Shown here: positions 54,104-63,855 of the stretch, piece by piece
Numbering within the stretch: position 1 is the first letter of the stretch
How the letters are laid out: the number at the start of each line of letters is the position of its first letter
Assembly: GCF_002286985.1 (NCBI RefSeq)
Contig: NZ_NSKC01000005.1
Location: forward strand, 1-64,000
Source of the DNA: Halorubrum salipaludis
GTDB taxonomy: Archaea > Halobacteriota > Halobacteria > Halobacteriales > Haloferacaceae
DNA length: 64,000 nt
Direction: 5' to 3'
The notes under the pieces: model-generated
The model's database searches: none
The model's input: the letters and a program-made list of their open reading frames with translations, nothing else
What the model was told of the DNA's origin: nothing
Made by a program: the position numbers and the translations under genes

Positions 54104-56449
54104 TCACTCGCGGTCGAACAGCCGGCCGATCACGGGCGTCCGCTCTAAGGCGAGCCGGCGGACGACCCGCCGCGCCTCGTCCGCCTCCGCGCGCGTCACC
54201 GAGCCGGCGTACGCCGCACGCTCGTACGTCTCGCCGACCGCTCGGGCGCGCTCGTCGCCGTCGCGGAGCGGGAGCGCGTCGAGGTACGCCCGCGGCGTCT
54301 CCCCGGGCCGTCGCTCGCGGTAGCGCCGCGCGAGCAGGCGTTCCAAGTCCGCGAACGCCCGCTTCGCGTCGGCGACCGGATCGCCGCGGCCCCACGCCCA
54401 CGGAACCCGAACCCGGACGGCGCGGCGCGCGCGCTCGGCCACCCCCAGCCGTCGGGCGCCGGCGACGCCGACCGTCACGACGAACAGCCAGTACGCGACG
54501 GCCTCTCGCGAGGGGATCGGGAGGCCGCCGTCCTCGCCCCCGCGGGCTCCCGAGTCGACGCCGCCGGCCGGCGTTCCGTCCTGGACGAGCCGCTCCTGAG
54601 AGAACCCGTCCTCGGTGATCCCGGTGCCGATCCCGGTGGCGTCGCCCGTCCCGCCGGCGGTCCCGTTGCTCCCGTTCGCAGCCGGAAGCGTCTCGTCTTC
54701 GGCCCCGACGGACGGGTCGTCTTCGGGGTCGGTCGTCGGGTCGTCGCCCGGCTCCGACGCCTCGGTGTCGACATCGGCCTCACCGGTCTCGCGGGCCTCG
54801 GCGAGCCGCCGGCTCCGGGCCTCGTCGCGCTCGCTCGGCGGGGTCGGGTCGAACGTGACCCAGCCGTGCTCGGGGAAGTACACCTTCACCCACGCGTGGG
54901 CGTCCTGTCCGCGGACGACGTACCGGTCCTCGCCCACCCGCTCGCCCTCGGAGTAGCCGGTCGCGAACTGCGCCGGGATCCCCTGCGAGCGCACCATCGC
55001 GACCATCGTCGTCGCGAAGTACGTGCAGTAGCCGGCGTCCATCTCGAAGAGGAACGCGTCGGCGACGTCACCCTCCGGCTCCTCGACCGCGAGCGAGTAG
55101 TCGTACTCGGTCCGCAGGTACCGCTCGACCGCGGCGGCCCGATCGTAGGGGTTCTCGGCGTCCGCCGCCGCCACGATCTCTTCCGTGCGCTCGCCGACGC
55201 GGTCGGGCGTGCTCTCCGGGAGCTGGGTGTACCGCTCCTCGATCGCGGAGTCGTACTCCGTGCTGGCGTTCCGGAGCGCCGCCGGCTCCGCGTCGAGCAC
55301 CCGGCTCTCGACGGTCGTCTCCTCGCCGGGGCGTAGCGCGGCCCCGAGCCGGATCGCTCCCCGCTCGTCGACCTGCGCGGTCGAGGCGCCCGCGCCGCGC
55401 ACGTCCACGGCCTGCCACGGCGCGGGCAGCGCGGTCGACTCGGTCCGCGCGGTGACCGTGACGTTCGCGGTCGTCGTCTCGCCGGGCGGACCGTCGAGCG
55501 ACCCCTCCAGGTTCGACCGCTCGCCCGACCGCACCCAGCCGTCGCCGGTGTAGGTGTCGTAGGCGGCGACGTGCCAGTTCGACGCGACCGGGCTCTCGAT
55601 CTCGTACCGAACCTCCGGCGAGAGCCGCGTCGGACCGACGACCTCGACCTCGTCGCCGGCGCCGAGCGACGACTCCAGCGTCTGGCCGCGGTCGGCGGCC
55701 CACGGCTGCGCCGCGCCCGCCGGCAGCACGGTGACCGTCGCGCTCACGAGGATCATCGCCGCCAGCACGGCGGCGAGCTGGTCGCCGTGGCTCCGGAGCG
55801 CGCCCGGCGTCGACAGCGTCGAGAACCCGGCGGCGGTAGCGGCGCCGACGACCCCGACCAGCGCCGCCAGTCCCCCCGCGTCGCCGGTGCAGACGAGGAA
55901 CCCGAGCGTCCCGCCGGCGACCGCGGTCGCACCGACGTGGCGCCCCCGACCGGCGAGGTACGCGACGAGGAACGTCGGGACCGGCGCGACCGCGAGCACC
56001 CACACGTCCGCGACCGCGAGCCGGAGGATCGAGAGCCCGGTCAGCAGCGACACCACGTCGAGCGCGACGCTCTCGACCGAGAACAGCGCCCGCCGGCTCG
56101 CGGGGACCGCGAAGTAGTACCCCGCGAGCCCCGCGGCGAAGAGGGTCGCCGTCAGCCGCACGGCGGTGCGCTCGGTGACGACCCGCGCGAGGACCGCGCC
56201 GGCGACCGCCGCGATCGAGACGGCCGCGGCGGTCCGCGCCGTCCCCCCGACCACGTTCGTCGCCTCGAAGAACACGCCGAGGTACGCCGCGGCGACGAGC
56301 GCGACGCCGACGACCGCGGGGTCCGCGAGCCCGCTCCAGTCCTCGGCGGGCTCGTCGGCCTCCTCGCGGCCGAGGTCCGGCAACGCGCCCGACGCGCGCC
56401 TGCTCGCGGCCGCGACGCGCCGCTGGTCGCCCGGGACTCGACCGCTCAT
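54104..56449 (-). CDS. Membrane transglutaminase-like protein (TgpA type)
   Basis: 781 residues. About eight N-terminal membrane helices (40-240), then an extracellular transglutaminase-like domain with triad Cys in MDAGYCTYFATTMVAMVRSQ, His in GQDAHAWVKVYFP and Asp in TFDPTPPS. A long Ser/Thr/Asp-rich linker, one more membrane segment (VAYWLFVVTVGVAGA) and a cytosolic DUF4129-like end (LLARRYRERRPGETPRAYL) follow. Third gene of the moxR-DUF58-tgpA operon, overlapping DUF58. Confidence 0.9.
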   Translation of the reverse strand: MSGRVPGDQRRVAAASRRASGALPDLGREEADEPAEDWSGLADPAVVGVALVAAAYLGVFFEATNVVGGTARTAAAVSIAAVAGAVLARVVTERTAVRLTATLFAAGLAGYYFAVPASRRALFSVESVALDVVSLLTGLSILRLAVADVWVLAVAPVPTFLVAYLAGRGRHVGATAVAGGTLGFLVCTGDAGGLAALVGVVGAATAAGFSTLSTPGALRSHGDQLAAVLAAMILVSATVTVLPAGAAQPWAADRGQTLESSLGAGDEVEVVGPTRLSPEVRYEIESPVASNWHVAAYDTYTGDGWVRSGERSNLEGSLDGPPGETTTANVTVTARTESTALPAPWQAVDVRGAGASTAQVDERGAIRLGAALRPGEETTVESRVLDAEPAALRNASTEYDSAIEERYTQLPESTPDRVGERTEEIVAAADAENPYDRAAAVERYLRTEYDYSLAVEEPEGDVADAFLFEMDAGYCTYFATTMVAMVRSQGIPAQFATGYSEGERVGEDRYVVRGQDAHAWVKVYFPEHGWVTFDPTPPSERDEARSRRLAEARETGEADVDTEASEPGDDPTTDPEDDPSVGAEDETLPAANGSNGTAGGTGDATGIGTGITEDGFSQERLVQDGTPAGGVDSGARGGEDGGLPIPSREAVAYWLFVVTVGVAGARRLGVAERARRAVRVRVPWAWGRGDPVADAKRAFADLERLLARRYRERRPGETPRAYLDALPLRDGDERARAVGETYERAAYAGSVTRAEADEARRVVRRLALERTPVIGRLFDRE

Positions 56450-57513
56450 CGCCCGCCAACCCCCGGTTCGGGCGGTGTGCCGCCGGCCTCCGGTGTCGGT
56501 TCCCCTCCCGACTCACCGTCCGCGGCCGACGCCCGGAGCTCGTCCACGTCGACGGTCCGCCCCCCGGTCCGGTACCGCGCGCCGTCGCCGTCGGCGATCA
56601 CCGCCACGTCGGCGTCGTCGACGGCGACATCGCCCGGACCGGTCACCGCGGCCAGTTCGAGGACGGCGCGCCGGCCCTGCGGCCCCGGTCGGACCGACAC
56701 GCTCCCGGCCGGCAGCGTCAGGTCGACCGGGACCCCGTCGTCGAGGACGGCGAGCGCGAGGCTGGCGGCCGCGCTCGCGAGGGCGTCGGCCCCCTCGCGC
56801 TCGCGGGTCGTCTCGCCCGCGATCGACACCCGCCCGCGCCGCGTCTCCGCGGCGAACTCCTTGACCACGATCTCGTCGCGCTTCGCGGTCGTCGGCCAGT
56901 GCACGTCGCGGAGCGCGTCGCCGCGCGCGTACTCCCGCAGCCGGTCGAACTCCTCGCGCCGCCGGCTCACGCCGACCGCGTCGGCGGCGTACAGCTCCCG
57001 CCGGAACCGCGCCGGAATCGGGTGACAGACCGGATACGCGGTCACCGCGTCCGCGTCGTCGACGACCACCTCGCGGTCGAAGAGCCCGAACACGTCCGTC
57101 GCGGTCACCCTCGCCGGCCCCAGCCGGCGCCTTCCCCGCTTGCGGTACCGGACCCGGTACGTCACCGGTCCCTCCCCGATCGACGCGCGGATCGGGGTCT
57201 CGGGCCCTTCGAGCCCCTCGTCGGTGTCGTCGGCGACGGCCGCCAGATACGTTCCCGCCGCTCCCGCGGTCGACGGGCGAAGCTCGATCCGGACCTCGCC
57301 GCGCTCGCCGACGAACCCGTCCGGCGGCGGGACCCGCCGCACCTCGGGGTCTTCGACCCGCGCCAGTTGGACGTAGCCGGCGACGAGCGCGACGATCCCC
57401 GGGAGGACGACCGCGTCGAGCGCCCGCCCGCCCGCCGCCAGCGCCAGCAGGCCGCCGATCACGCAGGCGGCGGCGACGACGCGGCCGCGCCGGGTGAGGG
57501 TCGCCTTCGGCAT
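56446..57513 (-). CDS. DUF58 protein
   Basis: 355 residues. Two N-terminal membrane helices, then a soluble region with the DUF58 signature FDRLREYARGDALRDVHWPTT, written here in part, around residue 195 (REYARGDALRDVHW). A vWA-like end follows. Pro/Gly-rich tail. Acts with the MoxR ATPase on unknown protein complexes. Overlaps the transglutaminase by ATGA and follows moxR by 4 bases. Confidence 0.9.
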   Translation of the reverse strand: MPKATLTRRGRVVAAACVIGGLLALAAGGRALDAVVLPGIVALVAGYVQLARVEDPEVRRVPPPDGFVGERGEVRIELRPSTAGAAGTYLAAVADDTDEGLEGPETPIRASIGEGPVTYRVRYRKRGRRRLGPARVTATDVFGLFDREVVVDDADAVTAYPVCHPIPARFRRELYAADAVGVSRRREEFDRLREYARGDALRDVHWPTTAKRDEIVVKEFAAETRRGRVSIAGETTREREGADALASAAASLALAVLDDGVPVDLTLPAGSVSVRPGPQGRRAVLELAAVTGPGDVAVDDADVAVIADGDGARYRTGGRTVDVDELRASAADGESGGEPTPEAGGTPPEPGVGGR

Positions 57514-57517
57514 CGGC

Positions 57518-58552
57518 TCACTCCACGGGGACCCGTTCGAGGGCGTCGGCGACGATCTCCGCGCCGTCGGCGCCGCCGGACTCGGACCGGATCCGATGGG
57601 CGAACACCGTCGGCGCCTCGGCCTGCACGTCGTCCGGGATCACGTAGCCGCGGCCGTCGAGCGCGGCCCGCGCCTGCGCGGCCCGCAACAGCGCGAGGCT
57701 CCCCCGCGGGCTGACGCCGAGGTGGGCGTGCCGCCGGGTGTGGACCGCCAGCCGCGCCACGTACTCCCGCAGCTCCTCCGTCGCCTCGATCGCGCCCACC
57801 GCCGCCCGCGCGCGACGAACGTCCTCGATCGTCGCCACCGGTTCGACCGCCTCGACCGGGTGGCCGGCGGCCATCCGCCCGATGATCTCGGCCTCCTCGT
57901 CGGTGTCCGGGTAGCCCAGCCGGATCTTCTTGGTGAACCGGTCGACCTCCGCGACCGGCAGGTCGTAGGTCTGTCCGGGCTCCACGTCGTTTTGCGTCGC
58001 GATCACGCAGAACGGGTCCGGGAGCTCGCGGGTCTCGCCGTCCGTCGTCACCTGTCGCTCCTCCATCGCCTCGAGGAGGGCCGACTGCGTCTTGGGGGGC
58101 GCGCGGTTGATCTCGTCGCCGAGCACGACGTTCGCGAACACCGGACCCGGCTGGAACTCGAACTCGTCTGTCGACTGGTCGAAGACGTTGACGCCCGTCA
58201 CGTCGGAGGGAAGGAGGTCCGGCGTGAACTGGACGCGCTTGAAGGAGCCGTCGATCGAGCGCGCGACCGCCTTCGCGAGGGTCGTCTTCCCGACGCCGGG
58301 CACGTCCTCGACGAGGAGGTGGCCGCGGGCGAGCAGGGTGACGACGACGTGCTCGACCGCCTCCCGCTTCCCGACGATCACCTCCTCGACGTTGTCGGCG
58401 ACGCGATCGGCGAGCTCGGCAACCGCCGCGGGCGCCATCGCGGGCCCCTCGGCGGCCGTGCCGTTTTTCTCGCCGTCGCCGTCCACCTCACCGTCGCCGT
58501 TTCTCTCGCCGAGGCCCGCACCCAGCGGCCCCGACTCCCCCGGGTCAGTCAT
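57518..58552 (-). CDS. MoxR-family AAA ATPase
   Basis: 344 residues. Low-complexity acidic start, then EDVPGVGKTTLAKAVA (Walker A), FANVVLGDEINRAPPKTQSA (Walker B), ATQNDVEPGQTYDLPVAEVDRF (sensor region, first part only needed) and the C-terminal GVSPRGSLALLRAAQARAAL. A chaperone-like ATPase for the operon DUF58 and transglutaminase proteins. GTG at 58,570 is an alternative start. Confidence 0.93.
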   Translation of the reverse strand: MTDPGESGPLGAGLGERNGDGEVDGDGEKNGTAAEGPAMAPAAVAELADRVADNVEEVIVGKREAVEHVVVTLLARGHLLVEDVPGVGKTTLAKAVARSIDGSFKRVQFTPDLLPSDVTGVNVFDQSTDEFEFQPGPVFANVVLGDEINRAPPKTQSALLEAMEERQVTTDGETRELPDPFCVIATQNDVEPGQTYDLPVAEVDRFTKKIRLGYPDTDEEAEIIGRMAAGHPVEAVEPVATIEDVRRARAAVGAIEATEELREYVARLAVHTRRHAHLGVSPRGSLALLRAAQARAALDGRGYVIPDDVQAEAPTVFAHRIRSESGGADGAEIVADALERVPVE

Positions 58553-58981
58553 GGCGTCGCTCGTCGTCACGGACCGCGGATCGCGGCCCGCCTGTGGCGA
58601 CCCGGTCCGGTCGCGTACCGCTCCGGTCCGGGCGCGCGCCGACCCGCCGGAGGAAGACCGTGCGAGTGGTACCCATTGTCATCGATATGACTCGGGTTAG
58701 GATAGCAGCGGGATATGCGTTCCGCCGAGGCGTCTCCGGCGCACACCCCCGGACGCGACGCTATACGATCGACGGCGGGAGTACGTGAATCACTGCGATG
58801 AATCAGTTGTTTATAAGTCGGATTGTGGTGGTGCTGGCGGGTGTTTATAAGGGATCGACGATGCTCACTACCATCGATCTGCGAGACCCACTCCCGCTAT
58901 CGATCGCCGTTGCGCCAAAACGCGGAGTGAGTCCGGGGAGGAACGCCCGGCCGCTAACCCCTCTCCGGACCCCGTAGCGCC
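58553..58981. other. Non-coding gap with repeat copy C
   Basis: 429 bases between moxR and the rhodanese gene. Only the repeat at 58,810-58,906 is recognised; the remainder is GC-rich without a gene. Confidence 0.55.
58810..58906 (+). repeat. TATA-containing dispersed repeat, copy C
   Basis: Begins TTTATAAGTCGGATTG and has a second box TTTATAA 34 bases later. 35 of its first 41 bases match copy B. Its end CGATCTGCGAGACCCACTCC matches copy A, and CCCGCTATCGATCG matches copy B. It lacks the middle module of B. Confidence 0.7.
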
Positions 58982-59410
58982 CTAAAAGGGCGCGTCCGGT
59001 CCCTCGTCGGGGTCGGCGTCGCCGTCGGGGTCGCCGCCGTCGGCCGCGGTCGGAACGAGCGCTCCCGCGTCGCGCTCCCACGCCTCGATCCCGCCGCGGA
59101 GGCTCTCGACGCGCGCGCGATGCGTCCCGGCGTAGCTCCCGATGAGCTGGGCCGCCTGGCGGCTGGCGACCCCGTGGGGACAGACGGTGACGATCCGCGC
59201 GGCGCCCTCCAGCTCCGCGACGCGGCTCGTCAGCTCCGGGAAGGGGATACACTCGCTGCCGGGGACGTGTCCGCGGTCGAAGGCGCGCCGGTCGCGGATG
59301 TCGACGATCCGGAGGTCCTCTCCCCCGTCGTCACCCTCCCCGTCTCCGGAGTCGCTGTCGGCGTCGTCGAGCAGCGCGGCCAGCTCCTCGGGGTCGATCT
59401 CGCCGTCCAT
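58982..59410 (-). CDS. Rhodanese-domain protein
   Basis: 142 residues. IVDIRDRRAFDRGHVPGSECI is the usual start; the active loop TVCPHGVASRQAA carries the catalytic Cys. An acidic Gly/Asp insertion near residues 18-32 and a disordered end. A sulfurtransferase, substrate unknown. Its ATG overlaps the stop of the cupin gene. Confidence 0.85.
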   Translation of the reverse strand: MDGEIDPEELAALLDDADSDSGDGEGDDGGEDLRIVDIRDRRAFDRGHVPGSECIPFPELTSRVAELEGAARIVTVCPHGVASRQAAQLIGSYAGTHRARVESLRGGIEAWERDAGALVPTAADGGDPDGDADPDEGPDAPF

Positions 59411-59736
59411 CAGGGGAGCGGGCAGAGGCTGGCGGTGATGACGGCGCGCTCGTCGGTGTCGTTCCGGGCGCCGTGGACGGTCCCGCGCTCGTTCAGCACG
59501 ACCGCGGGCGCCGCGAGCGTCTCCTCCTCGTCCCCGCGAACGACGGTCGGCTCGCCCTCGAGGACGTGGAAGACGTTGGTGGCGTCGCCGTGCTCGTGCG
59601 GGTCGACGGTCGCGCCCGGGCCGAGCGCGAACGCCTTGACGAGCACGTCGTCGGTGACGGCCAGCTCCGCGGTCTCCACTGCTCCGTCGTCGGGCGCGAG
59701 CCCGTCGACCCCGTCCGCGTATCGATCGAGCGTCAT
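59410..59736 (-). CDS. Cupin-domain protein
   Basis: 108 residues. Metal motif 1 as VDPHEHGDATNVFHVLEGE and motif 2 as VLNERGTVHGARN, so one small cupin barrel. Function unknown; coupled to the rhodanese gene, hinting at sulfur or thiol chemistry. Confidence 0.85.
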   Translation of the reverse strand: MTLDRYADGVDGLAPDDGAVETAELAVTDDVLVKAFALGPGATVDPHEHGDATNVFHVLEGEPTVVRGDEEETLAAPAVVLNERGTVHGARNDTDERAVITASLCPLP

Positions 59737-59828
59737 ACCGTGTCGTCGCCGGCGTCGGTACAAAAGGCGTTTGGCGGATCGGGGGCGCGGGGCCGGGGAA
59801 CGCGACGCGGGCGGCCGCGGCCACCGAG

Positions 59829-60833
59829 CTACTCCCGCGCGCCCGGCGGCAGCGGGTCGGCGTGCTCGGCGATCGCCTCGGCGACCCGGTGGGGCTCCTC
59901 GTGGACGACCCAGTGGGTCGCCGCGTCGAGGGTGAGGAGCCGGCCGTCGGCGCAGCGCTCGACGCTCTGGCCGGCCAGCCGCGTGGCGAGGAAGCGGTCC
60001 TTCGCGCCCCAGATCACGAGCGTCGGGACCTCGACGGTCTCCGTCTCGGGGGTCGGGCGATCGCGGACGATCGCCCGGTACCAGTTCACCATCGCCTCGA
60101 ACGCGCCGTCGCGGTTCCACGCGCGGCGGTAGCGCCTGAGGTCCTCGTCGGTGAACGTTCCCGGATCGCTCGACTCGCGGAGCCCCCGGGCGGCGAGGCG
60201 CCAGTTCCCGGCGCTGGCGACCGCCTCGGGGAGCTTCGGGAGCTGGAACGCGAGGACGTACCAGCTCTTGAGCCGCTGGTCCCACGAGCTCCGGAGGGCG
60301 CGCTCGAAGACGGTCGGGTGCGGCACGTTGACCGCGACGAACTCCGAGAGCCGGTTGGCGTGGTGCAGCGCGAGCCACCAGCCCACCGCGGCGCCCCAGT
60401 CGTGGCCGGCCACGGCGGCGGTCTCGCGGTCGTACGCGTCGATCAGGCCGACCACGTCGCGCGCCAGCGCGTCGATCCGGTAGTCGCTCACGGCGGGCGG
60501 CTTCTCCGAGAGGTTGTAGCCGCGCTGGTCGGGGACGACGACGCGGTAGCCCGCGTTGGCGAGCGGCGCGACCGTCTCGTGCCAGCCGTACCAGAACTCC
60601 GGGAAACCGTGGAGCAGGACCAGCAGCTTCCCGTCTTCGGGCCCGGCCTCGACGACGTGGAGCCGGACGTCGCCGACGTCGACCGCCCGCGACTCTCCCG
60701 GCACGTCCTCGGGAATTTCGTCCGACGGCACGGGCTCGTCGAGCGCTTCGAGCCCGAGGCGTCCGGCGCCGGTCGCCTCCCCCCCGTCGGTCGTTTCCCC
60801 CTCGCCGCTCGCCGCAGTCGACGCGTCGCTCAT
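59829..60833 (-). CDS. Alpha/beta hydrolase, epoxide-hydrolase-like
   Basis: 334 residues with a disordered start of about 45. HGFPEFWYGWHE (oxyanion HGxP), DQRGYNLSEKP, the nucleophile Asp in AAVAGHDWGAAVGW, second acid in VIWGAKDRF and catalytic His in ATHWVVHEEP. The nucleophile is Asp, as in epoxide hydrolases and haloalkane dehalogenases rather than esterases. Substrate unknown. Confidence 0.88.
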   Translation of the reverse strand: MSDASTAASGEGETTDGGEATGAGRLGLEALDEPVPSDEIPEDVPGESRAVDVGDVRLHVVEAGPEDGKLLVLLHGFPEFWYGWHETVAPLANAGYRVVVPDQRGYNLSEKPPAVSDYRIDALARDVVGLIDAYDRETAAVAGHDWGAAVGWWLALHHANRLSEFVAVNVPHPTVFERALRSSWDQRLKSWYVLAFQLPKLPEAVASAGNWRLAARGLRESSDPGTFTDEDLRRYRRAWNRDGAFEAMVNWYRAIVRDRPTPETETVEVPTLVIWGAKDRFLATRLAGQSVERCADGRLLTLDAATHWVVHEEPHRVAEAIAEHADPLPPGARE

Positions 60834-61108
60834 GCATCGGTCTCGGGTCGCGAGGGTGAAATAGCTACGTTCGGCGCGAACTCGCCTCCTCGGTCTCCGT
60901 CATCCCGGGAACCGAAATCCTCAAGCCGTTGGCAGACCGCTGTCGGGTATACTAGTGATTCTGACGGCCGGCCCGACGGGACGCGGGGTCAGCGACGGCC
61001 CCTCGGCTCGACGGACGAGCGCGTTCCGATCCCTCGGGGGGCGGGACCCGGCGCGCTCGGTCGGGCCGGCCCGCGGTTCGGCGGCGTCAGACCACACTCT
61101 CGCATAAC

Positions 61109-62674
61109 ATGGTATCGGACACGTCGACCTCGGACACAGCGGCATCGACCTCAGCGGCGTCGGATTCGGACGGATCGGATTCGACCGAATCGGACGCGAA
61201 CGGCTCGGCCTCGACCGAATCGGGCGGAGCGGTATCCAACGTTCTCCTCGTCACGATCGACTCGCTCCGGGCGGACGCGATCGGCCCCTACGACGACGAC
61301 CGACACTCGCCGGTGCTCTCGGAGCTGGCCGCCGACGGGACCGTCTTCGACCGCTCGTTCGCCACCGGCAACTGGACGCCCTTCTCGTTCCCCTCGATCC
61401 TCGCCTCCGAGCCCGTCTTCACCCGGAACGGCGACATCGGCGTGAAGGGGGCCCGAACGCTCGCGTCCGTGCTCTCCGAGGCCGGCATCGCGACCGGCGG
61501 CTTCAACGCCGCGAACGGCTTCCTCACCTCCCACTGGGGGTACCCCGAGGGGTTCGACGAGTTCGAACCGTTCGTCACCAGCGTCGGGTCGAGCCGCTAC
61601 AGCCGGTACCTCGCGGCGCACCCGACGGTCGAGGCGTGGATCCAGCTCGCCACGTCGCCGTTCCGCCGGTTCGGCTCCAAGCTCCGCGGCGAGAGCGACG
61701 ACCGGCCCTTCCTCGACGCGTCGCGGATGTTCGACGTGGAGGACGCCGCGACCGACTTCGTCGACGACGCCGATGACCCGTTCTTCCTGTGGGTCCACTA
61801 CATGGACACGCACACGCCGTACGTCCCCGCGCCGCGGTACATCCGCGAGGTCTCGGACGGGCTGGTCGGCACCCACCGAATGCTCCACGCCCACACGCGG
61901 ACGAGCCTCGGCTGGGAGGTCGGCGAACGCACGCTGCGCGAACTCCGGACCCTGTATCAGGCGACGGTGCGACAGGTCGACGCCAGCGTCGGGCGCCTGC
62001 TCGACGAGCTCGAAGCGGCCGGGATCGCCGACGAGACCGCGATCGTCGTCGCCGGCGACCACGGCGAGGAGTTCCAGGAGCACGGCCACCTCGCGCACTA
62101 CCCGAAGCTGTACGACGAGCTGATTCAGGTGCCCCTCATCGTGAACGTCCCCGGTGAGGACGGCGGCCGGCGCGTCTCCGAGCACGTCGGGCTCGACGCG
62201 ATCCCGCCGACGGTCGCCGACCTGCTCGGCGTCGAGGCGCCCCCGGAGTGGCGCGGCGAGTCGCTCGCGCCGGCGGTCACCGGCGACGAGTCGCCCGATC
62301 AGGACCCGGTCGTCTCCGTCACCGTCCGCGGTGAAGAGGTGACCGAACAGCCGATTCCGCGGTCGCTGTCCGACGGCGACCTGCTCGTGAGCGTCCGCGA
62401 CCACGAGTGGACGTACATCGAGAACGCGGACACGGGGGAGACGGAGCTGTACCACCGGCCCTCGGACCCGACCCAGCAGGAGGATCTGTCGGCGGACCCG
62501 TCCGACGAGGCGCTCGCGGTCGTCGAGCGGTTCGCGCCCATCGCCGCCGAGCACGTCGCGGAGCTCCGCGACGTACAGGCGGACGCGGAGGAGGGCGGCG
62601 AGAACGGGAGCGACGAGGACGAGGCGGTCGACGAGGACCTCGAAGCCCGCCTCGAAGCGCTCGGTTACCGGTGA
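61109..62674 (+). CDS. Sulfatase/phosphodiesterase-family protein
   Basis: 521 residues. Ser/Thr/Asp-rich start, then NVLLVTIDSLRADAIGPY (metal Asp), NWTPFSFPSIL at the nucleophile position (Thr/Ser, no Cys-x-Pro-x-Arg), WVHYMDTHTPYVP and VVAGDHGEEFQEHGHL. The alkaline-phosphatase fold is clear. Lack of the formylglycine motif points to phospho-transfer or hydrolysis rather than sulfate-ester cleavage. The next gene, gtrA-like, is coupled, suggesting a role in surface glycans. Confidence 0.83.
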   Translation: MVSDTSTSDTAASTSAASDSDGSDSTESDANGSASTESGGAVSNVLLVTIDSLRADAIGPYDDDRHSPVLSELAADGTVFDRSFATGNWTPFSFPSILASEPVFTRNGDIGVKGARTLASVLSEAGIATGGFNAANGFLTSHWGYPEGFDEFEPFVTSVGSSRYSRYLAAHPTVEAWIQLATSPFRRFGSKLRGESDDRPFLDASRMFDVEDAATDFVDDADDPFFLWVHYMDTHTPYVPAPRYIREVSDGLVGTHRMLHAHTRTSLGWEVGERTLRELRTLYQATVRQVDASVGRLLDELEAAGIADETAIVVAGDHGEEFQEHGHLAHYPKLYDELIQVPLIVNVPGEDGGRRVSEHVGLDAIPPTVADLLGVEAPPEWRGESLAPAVTGDESPDQDPVVSVTVRGEEVTEQPIPRSLSDGDLLVSVRDHEWTYIENADTGETELYHRPSDPTQQEDLSADPSDEALAVVERFAPIAAEHVAELRDVQADAEEGGENGSDEDEAVDEDLEARLEALGYR

Positions 62675-63096
62675 TGCTCCGCGCCGTTCTCAGGGACCTC
62701 GCGTCCGGGCCGATCGCGGTCCAGATGCGCCGGTTCGTCGTCGTCGGGGCCACCACCGCCGCGATCCAGATGGGCCTGCTGTGGCTGTTCGTCGACACGG
62801 CCGGGCTGAACTACCTGATCGGCGCCACCATCGCGATCGAGATCACAATCGTCCTCTCGTACGTGCTCAACAACGCGTGGACCTTCCGCGCGAGACAGAA
62901 CACAGGGACTTCAGCGTATCTCAGAGGGCTGCTCAAGACGAACCTCGTCCGCGGCACCGCCATCCCGATCCAGCTCGGGGTGCTGGCCGCGCTCGTCGAG
63001 TGGGCGGGGGTCATGTACCTCGTCGCCAACGCGGTCGCCATCTTCCTCAGCGGGCTCTACCGGTTCGTGCTCGACCACCAGTGGACGTGGGGGTGA
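62674..63096 (+). CDS. GtrA family membrane protein
   Basis: 140 residues with four membrane helices. RRFVVVGATTAAIQMGLLWL start, VLSYVLNNAWTFRA and the FVLDHQWTW end are the GtrA signatures. Thought to help move lipid-linked sugars across the membrane. Start overlaps the sulfatase-family stop (TGATG). Confidence 0.88.
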   Translation: MLRAVLRDLASGPIAVQMRRFVVVGATTAAIQMGLLWLFVDTAGLNYLIGATIAIEITIVLSYVLNNAWTFRARQNTGTSAYLRGLLKTNLVRGTAIPIQLGVLAALVEWAGVMYLVANAVAIFLSGLYRFVLDHQWTWG

Positions 63097-63144
63097 CCGG
63101 TCGGGGCCGCCGGCCGCCGCGGCCCGCGGCGCTTCGACGACCGT

Positions 63145-63846
63145 TCAGAACGGAAGCCGCGGCTCCACGCGGGCGACGAGGTCCCTGACCGCCTCCCGTT
63201 TGTAGTAGCCGACCGCGGACGCGACGACGACGACGAGGATGAGCGCGACCCCCGAGAGAACCCGCCCGCTCGCCAGCTCGCCGCCGGCGTAGACGGTGAA
63301 CACGTACGCGGGCAGCCGACCGACGGCGATCACCGCGATGAAGGTCGGGAGCGACCACTTCGTGAGCCCGCTTAGAAAGCACACCGCGTCGTCGGGCAGC
63401 CCGGGGATGATCACGAACGCGAACAGCCCGGGGACCCCGACCGTCTCGACGAAGCCGTCGAACCGCGTTATCACGTCCTCGTGGAGCACGTCCTCGACGA
63501 ACGAGCGACCGTACCGCTTCGCGAGCGAGAAGGCGACCGCGCTGCCGATGAGCACGCCCGTGAGGCTGTAGACGGTGCCCGCGACCGGCCCGAAGAGGTA
63601 GCCCGCGACGAGCGCGACGACCTGCCCGGGGATCGGTGCGACGACGACTTGGAGGGCCTGCACGGCGACGAACACAAGCGGGGCGAGGACGCCGAACTGC
63701 CGGAGCCACGCGCGCAGCGCCTCGGCGTCCGTGATGAAGCCCGCGTACTCACGAACGAAGAGGTAGAGGCCGACGAACGCGGCCGCAACGACGACGATCG
63801 CGAGAATTCCCCGCCGCCGGTCCGACGCCGAAGCGAAGAGTTGCAT
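63145..63846 (-). CDS. TVP38/TMEM64 (VTT) family membrane protein
   Basis: 233 residues with about six hydrophobic segments. VVVAPIPGQVVALVAGYLFG and PGLPDDAVCFLSGLTKWS are the VTT-domain re-entrant motifs. Role probably in lipid scrambling or transport. Convergent with gtrA. Start ATG giving MQLFAS; a GTG nine bases upstream is possible. Confidence 0.88.
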   Translation of the reverse strand: MQLFASASDRRRGILAIVVVAAAFVGLYLFVREYAGFITDAEALRAWLRQFGVLAPLVFVAVQALQVVVAPIPGQVVALVAGYLFGPVAGTVYSLTGVLIGSAVAFSLAKRYGRSFVEDVLHEDVITRFDGFVETVGVPGLFAFVIIPGLPDDAVCFLSGLTKWSLPTFIAVIAVGRLPAYVFTVYAGGELASGRVLSGVALILVVVVASAVGYYKREAVRDLVARVEPRLPF

Positions 63847-63855
63847 CCGTGTCAC